Shown here one piece after another: positions 8,096-15,687 of a stretch of DNA of 64,000 nucleotides. The position numbers and the translations under genes were made by a program. This DNA comes from Flavobacterium zepuense (GTDB lineage: Bacteria; Bacteroidota; Bacteroidia; Flavobacteriales; Flavobacteriaceae). Under the pieces are notes generated by a model that made no database searches, was not told the origin of the DNA, and saw only the letters and a list, made by a program, of their open reading frames with translations. Within the stretch, counting starts at the first letter, position 1, and every line of letters starts with the position of its first letter. Location: assembly GCF_007097145.1 (NCBI RefSeq), contig NZ_VJVZ01000005.1, positions 1 to 64,000 on the forward strand, written 5' to 3'.

Positions 8096-9007
8096 ATGAC
8101 ACAGCATATAAACCCCTATACACACCTGCAAACGCTGGAAGATGAGAGTATTTACATCATCCGCGAAGTGGTAGCGCAGTTTCAAAAACCTGTGCTGCTT
8201 TTCTCGGGCGGTAAGGACTCCATTACGTTGGCACGCCTGGCGCAAAAGGCATTTTACCCGGCTAAAATTCCGTTCCCGTTTTTGCACATTGATACCGGGC
8301 ACAACTTTCCGGAGACTATCGAATTCCGCGACCAGCTGGTTAAGGAGTTGGGTGTGGAACTTATAGTGCGTTACGTACAGGATAGTATCGACCAGAATAA
8401 AGTTAAGGAAGAAACCGGCAAGCACGCCAGCCGTAATGCATTGCAAACAGTAACATTACTGGATGCGATAGAAGAGTTTGGCTTTGATGCCTGTATGGGT
8501 GGCGCCCGCCGCGATGAAGAAAAATCGAGGGCTAAGGAACGCATTTTCTCTGTCCGTGATGATTTTGGGCAATGGGATGCCAAAAAACAGCGCCCGGAAT
8601 TGTTCAACATCTTTAACGGCAAGATCCATTTTGGAGAGAACGTACGCGCTTTCCCAATAAGCAACTGGACCGAAGAAGATGTATGGACTTACATTAACCA
8701 GGAGGGTATTGGCCTGCCTACCATATATTTTGCGCACACCCGCAAACTGGTTAAGCGGGATGGTGCTTTTCTTGCCTTGTCAGATTACCTTAATTTGGTG
8801 GAAACTGATGAAATCGTGGAGACTGTAGTGCGCTTTAGGACTGTGGGCGATATGACCTGCACCGCAGCGTTTGTGTCGGAGGCCTCAGCAATTGAAGATA
8901 TTATGTACGAAAACAAATCCTCTAAATCTTCGGAAAGGGGTGCGCGCATAGACGATAAACGTAGTGAAGCCGCACTGGAGCAACGTAAGAAAGGAGGCTA
9001 TTTTTAA
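8096..9007 (+). CDS. cysD: Sulfate adenylyltransferase subunit 2
   Basis: Catalytic subunit of ATP sulfurylase, which makes adenosine 5'-phosphosulfate from sulfate and ATP, with energy coupling from the CysN GTPase. The 303-residue protein has the PP-loop SGGKDS at residues 37-42 ('LLFSGGKDSITLARL'), then 'HIDTGHNFPET', 'GGARRDEEKSRAKER' and 'FPISNWTEEDVW', all conserved in CysD. It starts 2 bp after cysH and ends 3 bp before cysN, which implies a tightly coupled operon. Confidence 0.97.
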   Translation: MTQHINPYTHLQTLEDESIYIIREVVAQFQKPVLLFSGGKDSITLARLAQKAFYPAKIPFPFLHIDTGHNFPETIEFRDQLVKELGVELIVRYVQDSIDQNKVKEETGKHASRNALQTVTLLDAIEEFGFDACMGGARRDEEKSRAKERIFSVRDDFGQWDAKKQRPELFNIFNGKIHFGENVRAFPISNWTEEDVWTYINQEGIGLPTIYFAHTRKLVKRDGAFLALSDYLNLVETDEIVETVVRFRTVGDMTCTAAFVSEASAIEDIMYENKSSKSSERGARIDDKRSEAALEQRKKGGYF

Positions 9008-9010
9008 AAT

Positions 9011-10252
9011 ATGGATTTACTAAGAATAAATACAGCGGGCAGTGTAGATGATGGCAAGAGCACACTAATTGGCCGTTTCTTAAACGACAGCCATGCCCTT
9101 ACTATTGAGCAGGAAGAACTTATTGCCCGTAAAACTAAAGAGAAAGGGTTGGAAGATCTTGATTTCTCGGTTATTACCGATGGCCTTATTGCCGAAAGAG
9201 AACAGGGTATTACCATTGATGTGGCACACATTTACTTTTCCAGCGCCGACAGGAAATTTATCATTGCCGACAGCCCCGGCCATGTGGAGTATACCCGCAA
9301 CATGGTTACGGGAGCATCCAACTCAGAGGTTTCGATTATCCTGATCGATGCACGCAAGGGATTGCTGGAGCAAACACACAGGCATTATTTTATAAGCAGC
9401 CTGCTGAGGTTAAAAACTGTGGTGTTCTGTATCAATAAAATGGATCTGGTAGATTACAGCGAAGATGTATTTTTAAACATCGCTGCCCAAATTAATAAAA
9501 TGACGGCGCAGTTTAGCCATACGCCTGATATCCATGTGTTGCCCATCAGTTCGCTAAAAGGCGACAACGTGGTAAACCCATCAAATAATACCGATTGGTA
9601 TAAAGGCGATACGCTATCGGGTATCCTACATAAAATTATACCGAACGGTATAGAAAATGAGGATTTTGCCCTTGATGTACAGCAGGTACTGCATGTGCAG
9701 AATAAGGAATTCACTGATTACCGGGCTTATGCAGGCCGCATCATTAGTGGCAGGCTTGCTGTAGGTGATGAGGTTACGGTACTGCCCTCAGGAACTAAAA
9801 GTGAAGTTATAGAGATACGCAAGTTTACCAATACGCCAACATCGGCAAATGCGGGCGAGTCGATACAGCTTCGTCTTAAAGATGATGTAGATATTAGCCG
9901 TGGCATGATGCTGGTTAAGCAGCCTAACGAAAAGCTGTTGTCTAAAGATATTAACGCTACGGTGGTTTGGATGGACGAAAAACAAGCCTCTTTGTCAGGT
10001 AAGTACCTATTGCAGGCCGGTACGCGTACTGCCGTTTGCAAATTGCAGGCTATAGAGGCGGTTATTCCACCGGAAAACCCATCTCAAACCTATGAGGCTT
10101 CTGCTTTGAAACTGAATGACATCGCCAAGGTGCAGCTTAAAACCGCTGCGCCGGTATTTTTAGATTCGTTTGCGGCCAACAGGCTCAACGGTGTGTTTAT
10201 CTTAATTGATACCCAGACAAACAATACGGTTGCTGTAGGATTTGTAGCATGA
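9011..10252 (+). CDS. cysN: Sulfate adenylyltransferase subunit 1 (GTPase)
   Basis: GTP-hydrolysing subunit of ATP sulfurylase that drives APS formation by CysD. EF-Tu-like G domain: P-loop 'GSVDDGKS' (residues 10-17), 'DSPGHVEY' (residues 87-94) and 'NKMD' (142-145), followed by two beta-barrel domains. The 413-residue length is CysN alone; there is no fused APS kinase (CysC) domain. This fits an APS-reducing pathway that skips PAPS. It is the last gene of the cys operon here, followed by a bidirectional hairpin. Sulfite reductase and siroheme genes are not in the window. Confidence 0.96.
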   Translation: MDLLRINTAGSVDDGKSTLIGRFLNDSHALTIEQEELIARKTKEKGLEDLDFSVITDGLIAEREQGITIDVAHIYFSSADRKFIIADSPGHVEYTRNMVTGASNSEVSIILIDARKGLLEQTHRHYFISSLLRLKTVVFCINKMDLVDYSEDVFLNIAAQINKMTAQFSHTPDIHVLPISSLKGDNVVNPSNNTDWYKGDTLSGILHKIIPNGIENEDFALDVQQVLHVQNKEFTDYRAYAGRIISGRLAVGDEVTVLPSGTKSEVIEIRKFTNTPTSANAGESIQLRLKDDVDISRGMMLVKQPNEKLLSKDINATVVWMDEKQASLSGKYLLQAGTRTAVCKLQAIEAVIPPENPSQTYEASALKLNDIAKVQLKTAAPVFLDSFAANRLNGVFILIDTQTNNTVAVGFVA

Positions 10253-10286
10253 TAATGTACTAATAGTTTGTTTGTAATTTAGTGTT

Positions 10287-10318
10287 AAAAGCATGAGGTT
10301 TAGGCCTTATGCTTTTTT
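10287..10318. terminator. Bidirectional terminator between cysN and marC
   Basis: AAAAGCATGAGG (10287-10298) pairs with CCTTATGCTTTTTT (10305-10318) with one G-T pair. A-run on one side and T-run on the other let it serve both convergent genes. Its right edge overlaps the marC stop codon. Confidence 0.75.
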
Positions 10319-10967
10319 ATTTTGGCAAATTGAGGTTACTAAAATCAATACCCTCTACAATATTCACAATAGAGCTGCTAATATACTGTACGCCAATGGC
10401 AATTACTATAAAGCCTATAATGCGCGAAATAGCCACAATACCTGATGCCCCTAATATGCGCGACAGGTAGTGGGCGCTGCGCATAATTAAAAAGATAATA
10501 GCAGCTACGGCCCCCATGGCGAGGCAGGTTATAATTTGTTCTTCTATAGCATTATAATCCTGGCGCATGGCTATAAGCAGCGATATAGATCCCGGGCCTG
10601 CCAGCATGGGTATAGCCAGCGGTGTAAGGGCAATATCGTTACGTTTTTGGGCGTCGTTCTCTATGTCTTTATGTACGCCACGGCCTTTGGTAAACTTTCG
10701 GTTCAGTAATGAAAAACCTGAATTCACAATAATAAATCCGCCTGCAATACGCAGAGCGTCAATACTTATGCCGAAGAAAGCCAACGCATACTGGCCAATA
10801 AAAAAGGAGATAAGTAGTATTAAAAATACGTTTACCGCAGCCCAAAACGAGATACGCTGCCGCTCGCGGTTGCTGTCGTCCTGCGTTAGGCCTACAAATA
10901 TTGGTACCGCACCAAGCGGGTTAATAACTGAAAAAATGGCTACGAAAATTTTGATGAATAATTCCAT
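10317..10967 (-). CDS. MarC/NAAT-family integral membrane protein
   Basis: A 216-residue inner-membrane protein with six likely transmembrane helices. Typical MarC-family motifs are 'FSVINPLGAVPIFVGLT' at the N-terminus, 'LAIPMLAGPGSIS' in the middle and 'GVQYISSSI' near the end. The family is annotated as small neutral amino-acid transporter-like, but its physiological role is unsettled; the name from the E. coli mar locus does not imply drug export. It lies 19 bp downstream of the unknown gene ending at 10987 on the same strand, so the two may share a transcript. Confidence 0.9.
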   Translation of the reverse strand: MELFIKIFVAIFSVINPLGAVPIFVGLTQDDSNRERQRISFWAAVNVFLILLISFFIGQYALAFFGISIDALRIAGGFIIVNSGFSLLNRKFTKGRGVHKDIENDAQKRNDIALTPLAIPMLAGPGSISLLIAMRQDYNAIEEQIITCLAMGAVAAIIFLIMRSAHYLSRILGASGIVAISRIIGFIVIAIGVQYISSSIVNIVEGIDFSNLNLPK

Positions 10968-10986
10968 AGGTGGTTGGTGGTAAGGG

Positions 10987-11523
10987 TTATAGGGTTGTTG
11001 GTTTTAAAGAGTCGGTAGGTGTGGCATCGTTATAATAACAAATAGCAAGTTGCGGCTGGATGGGGAACATAACGGTTTCATATCCTGACTGTTCGTTTGT
11101 TTGCACTGAAACCAAATAGCAGTTGTTTACAATGCCTAAATACGTTAACAATGGAGAAAATAATGTAATGCCCACTTTATGGCGCGAACTGTCGGTAATA
11201 TCAGTATTTACAATATCCAGCCGGTATCCGGTAAACGGAAAAAACGTAGTGCCCAGCACATCGGGCAGGCGGTAAAAGTTGCCTTTTAGCTGGCTAACAT
11301 AGCTATCGGCAGCACGGCCGGTTAAAAAGTGAAGCTGCTCTGCCTTAGGGTTTTCAGAGAGTAATTCCCTAAATGTAGCTCTCGGGTTTTCTTTGTTATT
11401 AAAGAGTTGCTGCTGCATAAGGTACTCTTTATAAGTATCTTCAAAAATATACCTGTCCCACGCAGCGGTGGCAGTATTATCAATAATTACACGGTACGCC
11501 AGGCGTATTTTAGGGTGTGGCAT
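10987..11523 (-). CDS. Protein of unknown function (178 aa)
   Basis: I do not recognise a family. The start at 11523 ('MPHPKIRLAYRV') is preferred over an in-frame upstream start at 11655, because the longer version would run through the terminator hairpin at 11556-11584 and its extra 44 residues look like translated non-coding DNA. The 178-residue product is soluble and has no signal peptide. It is acidic in its first half ('AWDRYIFEDTYKEYLMQQQLF'-like helix) and beta-rich later. It ends 19 bp before marC on the same strand. Confidence 0.6.
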   Translation of the reverse strand: MPHPKIRLAYRVIIDNTATAAWDRYIFEDTYKEYLMQQQLFNNKENPRATFRELLSENPKAEQLHFLTGRAADSYVSQLKGNFYRLPDVLGTTFFPFTGYRLDIVNTDITDSSRHKVGITLFSPLLTYLGIVNNCYLVSVQTNEQSGYETVMFPIQPQLAICYYNDATPTDSLKPTTL

Positions 11524-11555
11524 ACAGCACTTTACATTACAAATTCTACAAAACA

Positions 11556-11584
11556 GAAAGGAGAGAACAAAATCCTCTCCTTTC
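11556..11584 (-). terminator. Terminator of the intradiol dioxygenase gene (minus strand)
   Basis: GAAAGGAGAG (11556-11565) and CTCTCCTTTC (11575-11584) form a perfect 10-bp stem with a 9-nt loop. On the minus strand it is followed by the T-rich TGTTTTGT, and it sits 39 bp after the stop of the gene at 11624-12643. Confidence 0.75.
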
Positions 11585-11623
11585 CAAATATACAAATAAC
11601 CAACAATAAAATACGGGTTCTCC

Positions 11624-12643
11624 TTACTTAACCAGCATTTTTTTACTTTCCTCAAAACTACCGTTTTGGTTTATTATACTTACTTTATACAGGTAATAAC
11701 CGCCGCTCAGGTTGTTGCGGTTAAGGGTAATGGTGTTTGCCCCGGCGCTCATGCCGCCACTGTAGGCGGTAGCTATCTTGCGGCCTGTCAGGTCATAAAC
11801 GCTAACATTAACTTCGCTGTCGTACTCCAGGTTTAGGGGCAGGGTGGTAGCATCGGTAAAAGGGTTAGGGTAGTTTTGCTCCAGCTTGTACTGTGCCTTG
11901 CTTAACGAACCCACACTAAGCGTAGGGCCGTTAACATATATGGTGTGTTCTAAAGTATAACCACTTTCTATACTGCCACTTACAGTACCCAGTTCGGCAC
12001 CGTTGGTGTCGTCGCTAAATACATTGTCGTCATCATTATAGGTGTAACCGTTCATGCCCTTGGTATAGCCATAGGCTGTGGCCGAGTTTACCGCCACAAC
12101 AGCGCTGTCAGCACTCTCGGGGAATGATATCTGTGTGATTAACAACGACGTACCCGATGCGTTATAAACATGAACATGTATATGTGTGGCACGCCCGGTA
12201 TACCAGCCCGGGAAGATAGAGGTAAACCCTACCTGTCCGTTAGCGTTTGTTACCTGCCTGCCGCGCAAAAAGTGCACTGATGTGTAGTTAGTTGGCTGCA
12301 TGCCAGAGCCTCCGTACTCTGAGTAGTTACCGTCTTTATCGCAATGCCAGATGTCTACGATGGCATCGGCCAGGGCGGTACAGTTGGCATTTTTGTTCAT
12401 AATATTGATATTGATGGTAAAGGGCACGCCCGTACGCCCATCGGTAATATCTATACGCTCCCAATTTGATGGTGTAATGGTTGGGAAAGGCCCCGCCGTT
12501 TCGCTGGGTGAAAGCGTACAATTATCGGTTAATATTTCACTTTCGGATTCTGTTTTCGCGTTTATTCCCCTCAAAACAGATGGGGCCGTAACTGCAAGGC
12601 CTAAAAAGCCCATGCTGTTTCTTAAAAATGCTTTCCTTTCCAT
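11624..12643 (-). CDS. Intradiol ring-cleavage dioxygenase-like protein with T9SS sorting domain
   Basis: A 339-residue exported protein. Residues ~45-235 form an intradiol dioxygenase beta-sandwich like protocatechuate 3,4-dioxygenase, with the non-haem Fe(III) ligands visible: Tyr107 ('DGNYSEY'), Tyr148 ('FPGWYTGR'), His154 and His156 ('HIHVHV'). The N-terminus 'ERKAFLRNSMGFLGLAV' resembles a twin-arginine signal with an R-K pair. Residues ~250-339 ('YKLEQNYPNPF' to 'ESKKMLVK') are a type A T9SS sorting domain. It is therefore predicted to work outside the cell on catechol-type or lignin-derived aromatics, not in a cytoplasmic degradation pathway. The substrate is unknown. It has its own -7 box and terminator. 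Confidence 0.88.
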   Translation of the reverse strand: MERKAFLRNSMGFLGLAVTAPSVLRGINAKTESESEILTDNCTLSPSETAGPFPTITPSNWERIDITDGRTGVPFTININIMNKNANCTALADAIVDIWHCDKDGNYSEYGGSGMQPTNYTSVHFLRGRQVTNANGQVGFTSIFPGWYTGRATHIHVHVYNASGTSLLITQISFPESADSAVVAVNSATAYGYTKGMNGYTYNDDDNVFSDDTNGAELGTVSGSIESGYTLEHTIYVNGPTLSVGSLSKAQYKLEQNYPNPFTDATTLPLNLEYDSEVNVSVYDLTGRKIATAYSGGMSAGANTITLNRNNLSGGYYLYKVSIINQNGSFEESKKMLVK

Positions 12644-12667
12644 GTGTCAGTTAATTTTTGTTTGAAG

Positions 12668-12675
12668 CAAATGTA
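12668..12675 (-). promoter_or_regulatory. -7 promoter box (TACATTTG, minus strand)
   Basis: Exact TAnnTTTG match read on the minus strand, 24 bp upstream of the dioxygenase start at 12643. Confidence 0.5.
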
Positions 12676-12793
12676 AACGATGTTTAAGGGCAAAATTTAG
12701 ATTTGAGGTAAATGGCTTTTTAGTTGCGGTGAATTGTATTTTGTTAAAATTCTGTATTTTTATATAGCTATGTTAATTCATTGTATAAAATCT

Positions 12794-12801
12794 TAGATTT
12801 G
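12794..12801 (+). promoter_or_regulatory. -7 promoter box (TAGATTTG)
   Basis: Exact TAnnTTTG match, 34 bp before the lipoprotein start at 12836. A TTA (12773-12775) lies 18 bp upstream where TTG is expected. The box supports the 12836 start over the in-frame ATG at 12806. Confidence 0.5.
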
Positions 12802-12835
12802 TTCTTTGTCTGTAAGAATACCAATAATCACCACT

Positions 12836-13303
12836 ATGAAAAAAATACTTGCCCTACTGGCGTTATGCAGCCTGCTGTCCTGTAATAAGGCCGACACCAT
12901 TACCCTGAGCGAAACCAACAAAGAGTTCCCGGCCAACCGCTGGCAAAAAGAAGATACCAAGAAGTTTAAGTTTACCATAGGGGAAGGCCTTATGAATGCC
13001 GATGTAAAGCTGCTGTTCTCGCATGTGCACGAGCCGGGATATACCAGTGTGCCGTTAGTGGTAACGATCTCAGGTCCCGATGGGCTGAATGATGAGGTAC
13101 CTGTTAACCTTCAGCTGACAGGTGCTGATGGCAAACCCGCATCACAATGTGCGGGTGATGTTTGCGACCTGACTGTTACTATACAGGAGGGCGCTACGCT
13201 TAAGGCGGGTGATTATCAAATTGCGGTTACTAGTACTTTTAATAACGCTTATGTGCCTAATGTGCTTGCGGTAGGCGTTAAGATAGAGCACCCGGTTCAA
13301 TAG
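12836..13303 (+). CDS. Small lipoprotein, possibly GldH-like
   Basis: A 155-residue predicted lipoprotein. The start at 12836 gives a clean type II signal, 'MKKILALLALCSLLSC', with the lipidated Cys16; an ATG 30 bp earlier would add an unsuitable hydrophilic leader. The mature part is a beta-sandwich-like domain with a 'CAGDVC' pair that could form a disulfide. The layout (lipoprotein, 'FKFTIGEG', 'GDYQIAVTSTF' near the end) recalls the gliding-motility lipoprotein GldH, but no diagnostic motif settles it. No gld genes are nearby. I treat the function as unknown. Confidence 0.75.
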   Translation: MKKILALLALCSLLSCNKADTITLSETNKEFPANRWQKEDTKKFKFTIGEGLMNADVKLLFSHVHEPGYTSVPLVVTISGPDGLNDEVPVNLQLTGADGKPASQCAGDVCDLTVTIQEGATLKAGDYQIAVTSTFNNAYVPNVLAVGVKIEHPVQ

Positions 13304-13359
13304 TATTCAAGAGATTTCTCCTTCGTCGAAATGGAATATGAGGATGCACTATTATCCTC

Positions 13360-14049
13360 TCAGGCAGTAAACCGTGTAATGGGTACTTCGAACAATAAGA
13401 TGATGGCATTTTCAGAGAGGGCCTCAATATCGGCTTCGTTGGTATCCCAAAGGGCAAGGGCATCGCGCTCTTCCAGCAGGCGGCCGTTTACTTCAAAAGA
13501 GCCGTTTATCACAAAGGCAAACAACCCGTTGGCCGAATCTTTAACGTTATACAAAGCTTCCCTGCGTCCGTCAAAAATACCCATGTAGCCAAAAACGCTT
13601 TGCTGCACAAACCCGTGCAGCCTGTTGCGCACATCAAGGTTAATGCGGTTGATGCCGAAATTAACCGTACGTATGCCCCTAAAAACAATAAACAGGTAAT
13701 TAACCAGGTCGCCGTCATACGGGTTTTTTAGCTCGAGTACCGTGCCCTTTTCAAAAGGCGATATAATAAGCGCTTCGCCTGGCATGAGTACCTGCTCTTT
13801 TGCGCCCAGGCTATAATACAACGACCCTACCAACGGTATAAGCAGTGTGGTGGCATCGCCCACGTTACGGCTAATGCTGTTATGGGGTGCCAGGGTTTCA
13901 TCGTTTACAACGGCAAGCGACCCAAACGGATTTCGGGTGTCATCGGCGTAAGCCCCAAAATTAAAAGTGGCTAAAAGCCTGTGTAACGAATCTTCGGTAT
14001 GGCCGCGTTGTTTTGCGGTATACATTTGGGCAGGGCTTTGGCGTATCAT
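13360..14049 (-). CDS. Pirin-like bicupin protein
   Basis: A 229-residue cytoplasmic protein with an N-terminal cupin-like half ('NPFGSLAVVNDETLAPHNS') and a C-terminal quercetinase-type cupin ('FAFVINGSFEVNGRLLEERDALALWDT'). This is the layout of pirin/YhhW-type proteins. The usual metal-binding His cluster of classical pirins (HPHxG) is not evident in the first half, so enzymatic activity is doubtful. It reads toward the lipoprotein gene and is separated from the next gene by a divergent promoter region, with its own -7 box at 14066-14073. Confidence 0.75.
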   Translation of the reverse strand: MIRQSPAQMYTAKQRGHTEDSLHRLLATFNFGAYADDTRNPFGSLAVVNDETLAPHNSISRNVGDATTLLIPLVGSLYYSLGAKEQVLMPGEALIISPFEKGTVLELKNPYDGDLVNYLFIVFRGIRTVNFGINRINLDVRNRLHGFVQQSVFGYMGIFDGRREALYNVKDSANGLFAFVINGSFEVNGRLLEERDALALWDTNEADIEALSENAIILLFEVPITRFTA

Positions 14050-14065
14050 ACAAATTGCTTTTAGC

Positions 14066-14073
14066 CAAAAATA
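14066..14073 (-). promoter_or_regulatory. -7 promoter box (TATTTTTG, minus strand)
   Basis: Exact TAnnTTTG match on the minus strand, 16 bp upstream of the pirin-like gene start at 14049. Confidence 0.45.
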
Positions 14074-14163
14074 TAGGATTGCCCAATGCTAAAAATAAAT
14101 TTGCGGTAAATAGAATTTATAGTGCGGTAGATTTTTTTAATATCTTTAGAAAAAATCTTACCA

Positions 14164-15249
14164 ATGAGGGCATTATTGCTGCTGCTGCTTTTAAATTTTG
14201 GAATAGGCTACGGCCAAACATTGTCAGGCTACGTGTATGATGAGGCCGAGAACAAACCTCTGGAAGGTGCTTTTGTGTATATAGATGGTACAACCCTTTC
14301 GGCCAGTACCGATGCCAAAGGGTATTTTAAAATAGTAACGGCACAAAAATACAATGCCCCGCTGGTTGTTAAGTACATGGGTTTTGAAACCCTTACGGTT
14401 AACGACCCCTACCAGTATAACGGCCCCATAAAAGTGCTGCTGCGGGAAGATGCCATTCAGCTTAATGAGGTGGTTATTACAAAAGGCGGACCCTTTACCC
14501 GCAAGCAGATGCTGAAGGCATTTCGTAAGCAGTTTTTAGGCGACAGGGGCGGCTCGCGCTGTAAAATTGAGAACGAGGATGATATTATCCTGCATTTTGA
14601 TACTAAAGATAACACCCTGCACGCAAAAGCATTTAAGCCTATTATCATCAATAACAAGTACCTGGAGTACAAAGTGGCGTTTGACCTGAATGCTTTTCAG
14701 GCCAATTACAACTACCTTACCCTTAACGACGAAAATATAAGGGGCAGCTTTTTTGCGGGTACTACTTTTTTTACCGACCTTTCTGAAAAAGGCGGTGCGG
14801 ATAAAAAGCGCAAGGAGGCTTATTTAGGTTCTTCGGTACATTTTATGCGGGCCGTGGCCGATAACAACTGGCAAAAGGAAAATTACCAGCTGTATGTGGA
14901 TAAAATTCCGGCAGACCATAAAGAGTTCTTTAAAGTAACCGATACGGTTAACCTTAAAAGGGTGGAGCTTATTGCTATACCACAGAGTGTAAAGGATATC
15001 CGGGCCAGTATAGCTGCCAGTCCGGGGCTTTTTGAGCGCTATAAGGCTAACCACCCTGAAAAGTACAGCGATGTAAAGCTTATGGTGGTTCATGGTAAAG
15101 AACAAACCGCTTTAAATTTTCATAATGGTGTTTTTTATATTGATGAAAATGGGCTGTTTTTCCCGTTGCAGGAGCTTACTTTTGGCGGGTATATGGGTGA
15201 GCTAAAAGCGGGCGACCTCCTGCCTGCCGATTACAAATACACGCCTTAA
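14164..15249 (+). CDS. Carboxypeptidase-regulatory-like domain protein, exported
   Basis: A 361-residue protein with a signal peptide (hydrophobic run to 'GIGYGQ', cleavage ~residue 18), then a CarboxypepD_reg-like beta domain (~19-95: 'LSGYVYDEAENKPLEGAFVYI', 'STDAKGYFKI', 'VKYMGFET'). A larger unassigned domain follows ('PFTRKQMLKAFRKQFLG' onward). The first domain is the N-terminal extension seen in TonB-dependent receptors and many Bacteroidota periplasmic or outer-membrane proteins, but no beta-barrel or plug follows here. A near-match -7 box (TATCTTTA, 14141-14148) precedes it. It is probably periplasmic or outer-membrane associated; its function is unknown. Confidence 0.8.
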   Translation: MRALLLLLLLNFGIGYGQTLSGYVYDEAENKPLEGAFVYIDGTTLSASTDAKGYFKIVTAQKYNAPLVVKYMGFETLTVNDPYQYNGPIKVLLREDAIQLNEVVITKGGPFTRKQMLKAFRKQFLGDRGGSRCKIENEDDIILHFDTKDNTLHAKAFKPIIINNKYLEYKVAFDLNAFQANYNYLTLNDENIRGSFFAGTTFFTDLSEKGGADKKRKEAYLGSSVHFMRAVADNNWQKENYQLYVDKIPADHKEFFKVTDTVNLKRVELIAIPQSVKDIRASIAASPGLFERYKANHPEKYSDVKLMVVHGKEQTALNFHNGVFYIDENGLFFPLQELTFGGYMGELKAGDLLPADYKYTP

Positions 15250-15321
15250 CTGTGTTATAGTAACCCTAAAAAACAAGGATAAGGGCACGCTTTTTGGTAT
15301 CTTTATATAAATACTTTTACT

Positions 15322-15687
15322 ATGGAAACTAAAAAAACGCTGGTTATGGGCGCCTCTACAGAGCCCAGCCGCTATGCATACAGGGCTGTAAAAATGCTGC
15401 AACGCTTTGGCCACCCGGTTGTGGCAATGGGCAAAAAAGAAGATAACCTTGATGGTATTAAGATAGAAAAAGGCGCTGCCCCGTTTGATGGGGTAGATAC
15501 CGTTACGCTATACTTAAACCCCATGAACCAAAAGCCGTATTACGACTATATTATTGGGCTTAAGCCTAAACGCGTGATCTTTAATCCGGGTACAGAGAAC
15601 CCCGACCTGTATTCGCTGCTGCGCGAAAATAATATTGAGATAGAAGTGGCCTGTACGCTGGTTATGCTTTCGGTAAACCAATACTAA
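15322..15687 (+). CDS. CoA-binding domain protein (YccU-like)
   Basis: A 121-residue single-domain Rossmann-fold protein of the CoA_binding_2 family. 'VMGASTEPSRYAYRAVKML' is the dinucleotide/CoA-binding turn, and 'GVDTVTLYLNP' and 'VIFNPGTENPDL' are typical of the family. Members are small cytoplasmic proteins resembling succinyl-CoA synthetase alpha N-domains; the role is poorly defined. The last 26 bp overlap the 3' end of the convergent symporter gene. A near-match -7 box (TATCTTTA, 15298-15305) lies upstream. Confidence 0.88.
   Translation: METKKTLVMGASTEPSRYAYRAVKMLQRFGHPVVAMGKKEDNLDGIKIEKGAAPFDGVDTVTLYLNPMNQKPYYDYIIGLKPKRVIFNPGTENPDLYSLLRENNIEIEVACTLVMLSVNQY

Noticed and set aside
11524..11655. 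N-terminal extension of the unknown gene at 10987-11523
   Set aside because: It would run through the terminator hairpin of the upstream gene, and its residues look like translated non-coding DNA.
13310..13359. Possible repeat fragment (GAGATTTCTCC..GTCGAAATG) and GAGGAT/ATCCTC hairpin between convergent genes
   Set aside because: Only 5- and 6-bp stems and no T tract; resemblance to Bacteroidota intergenic repeats is too weak from a single copy.
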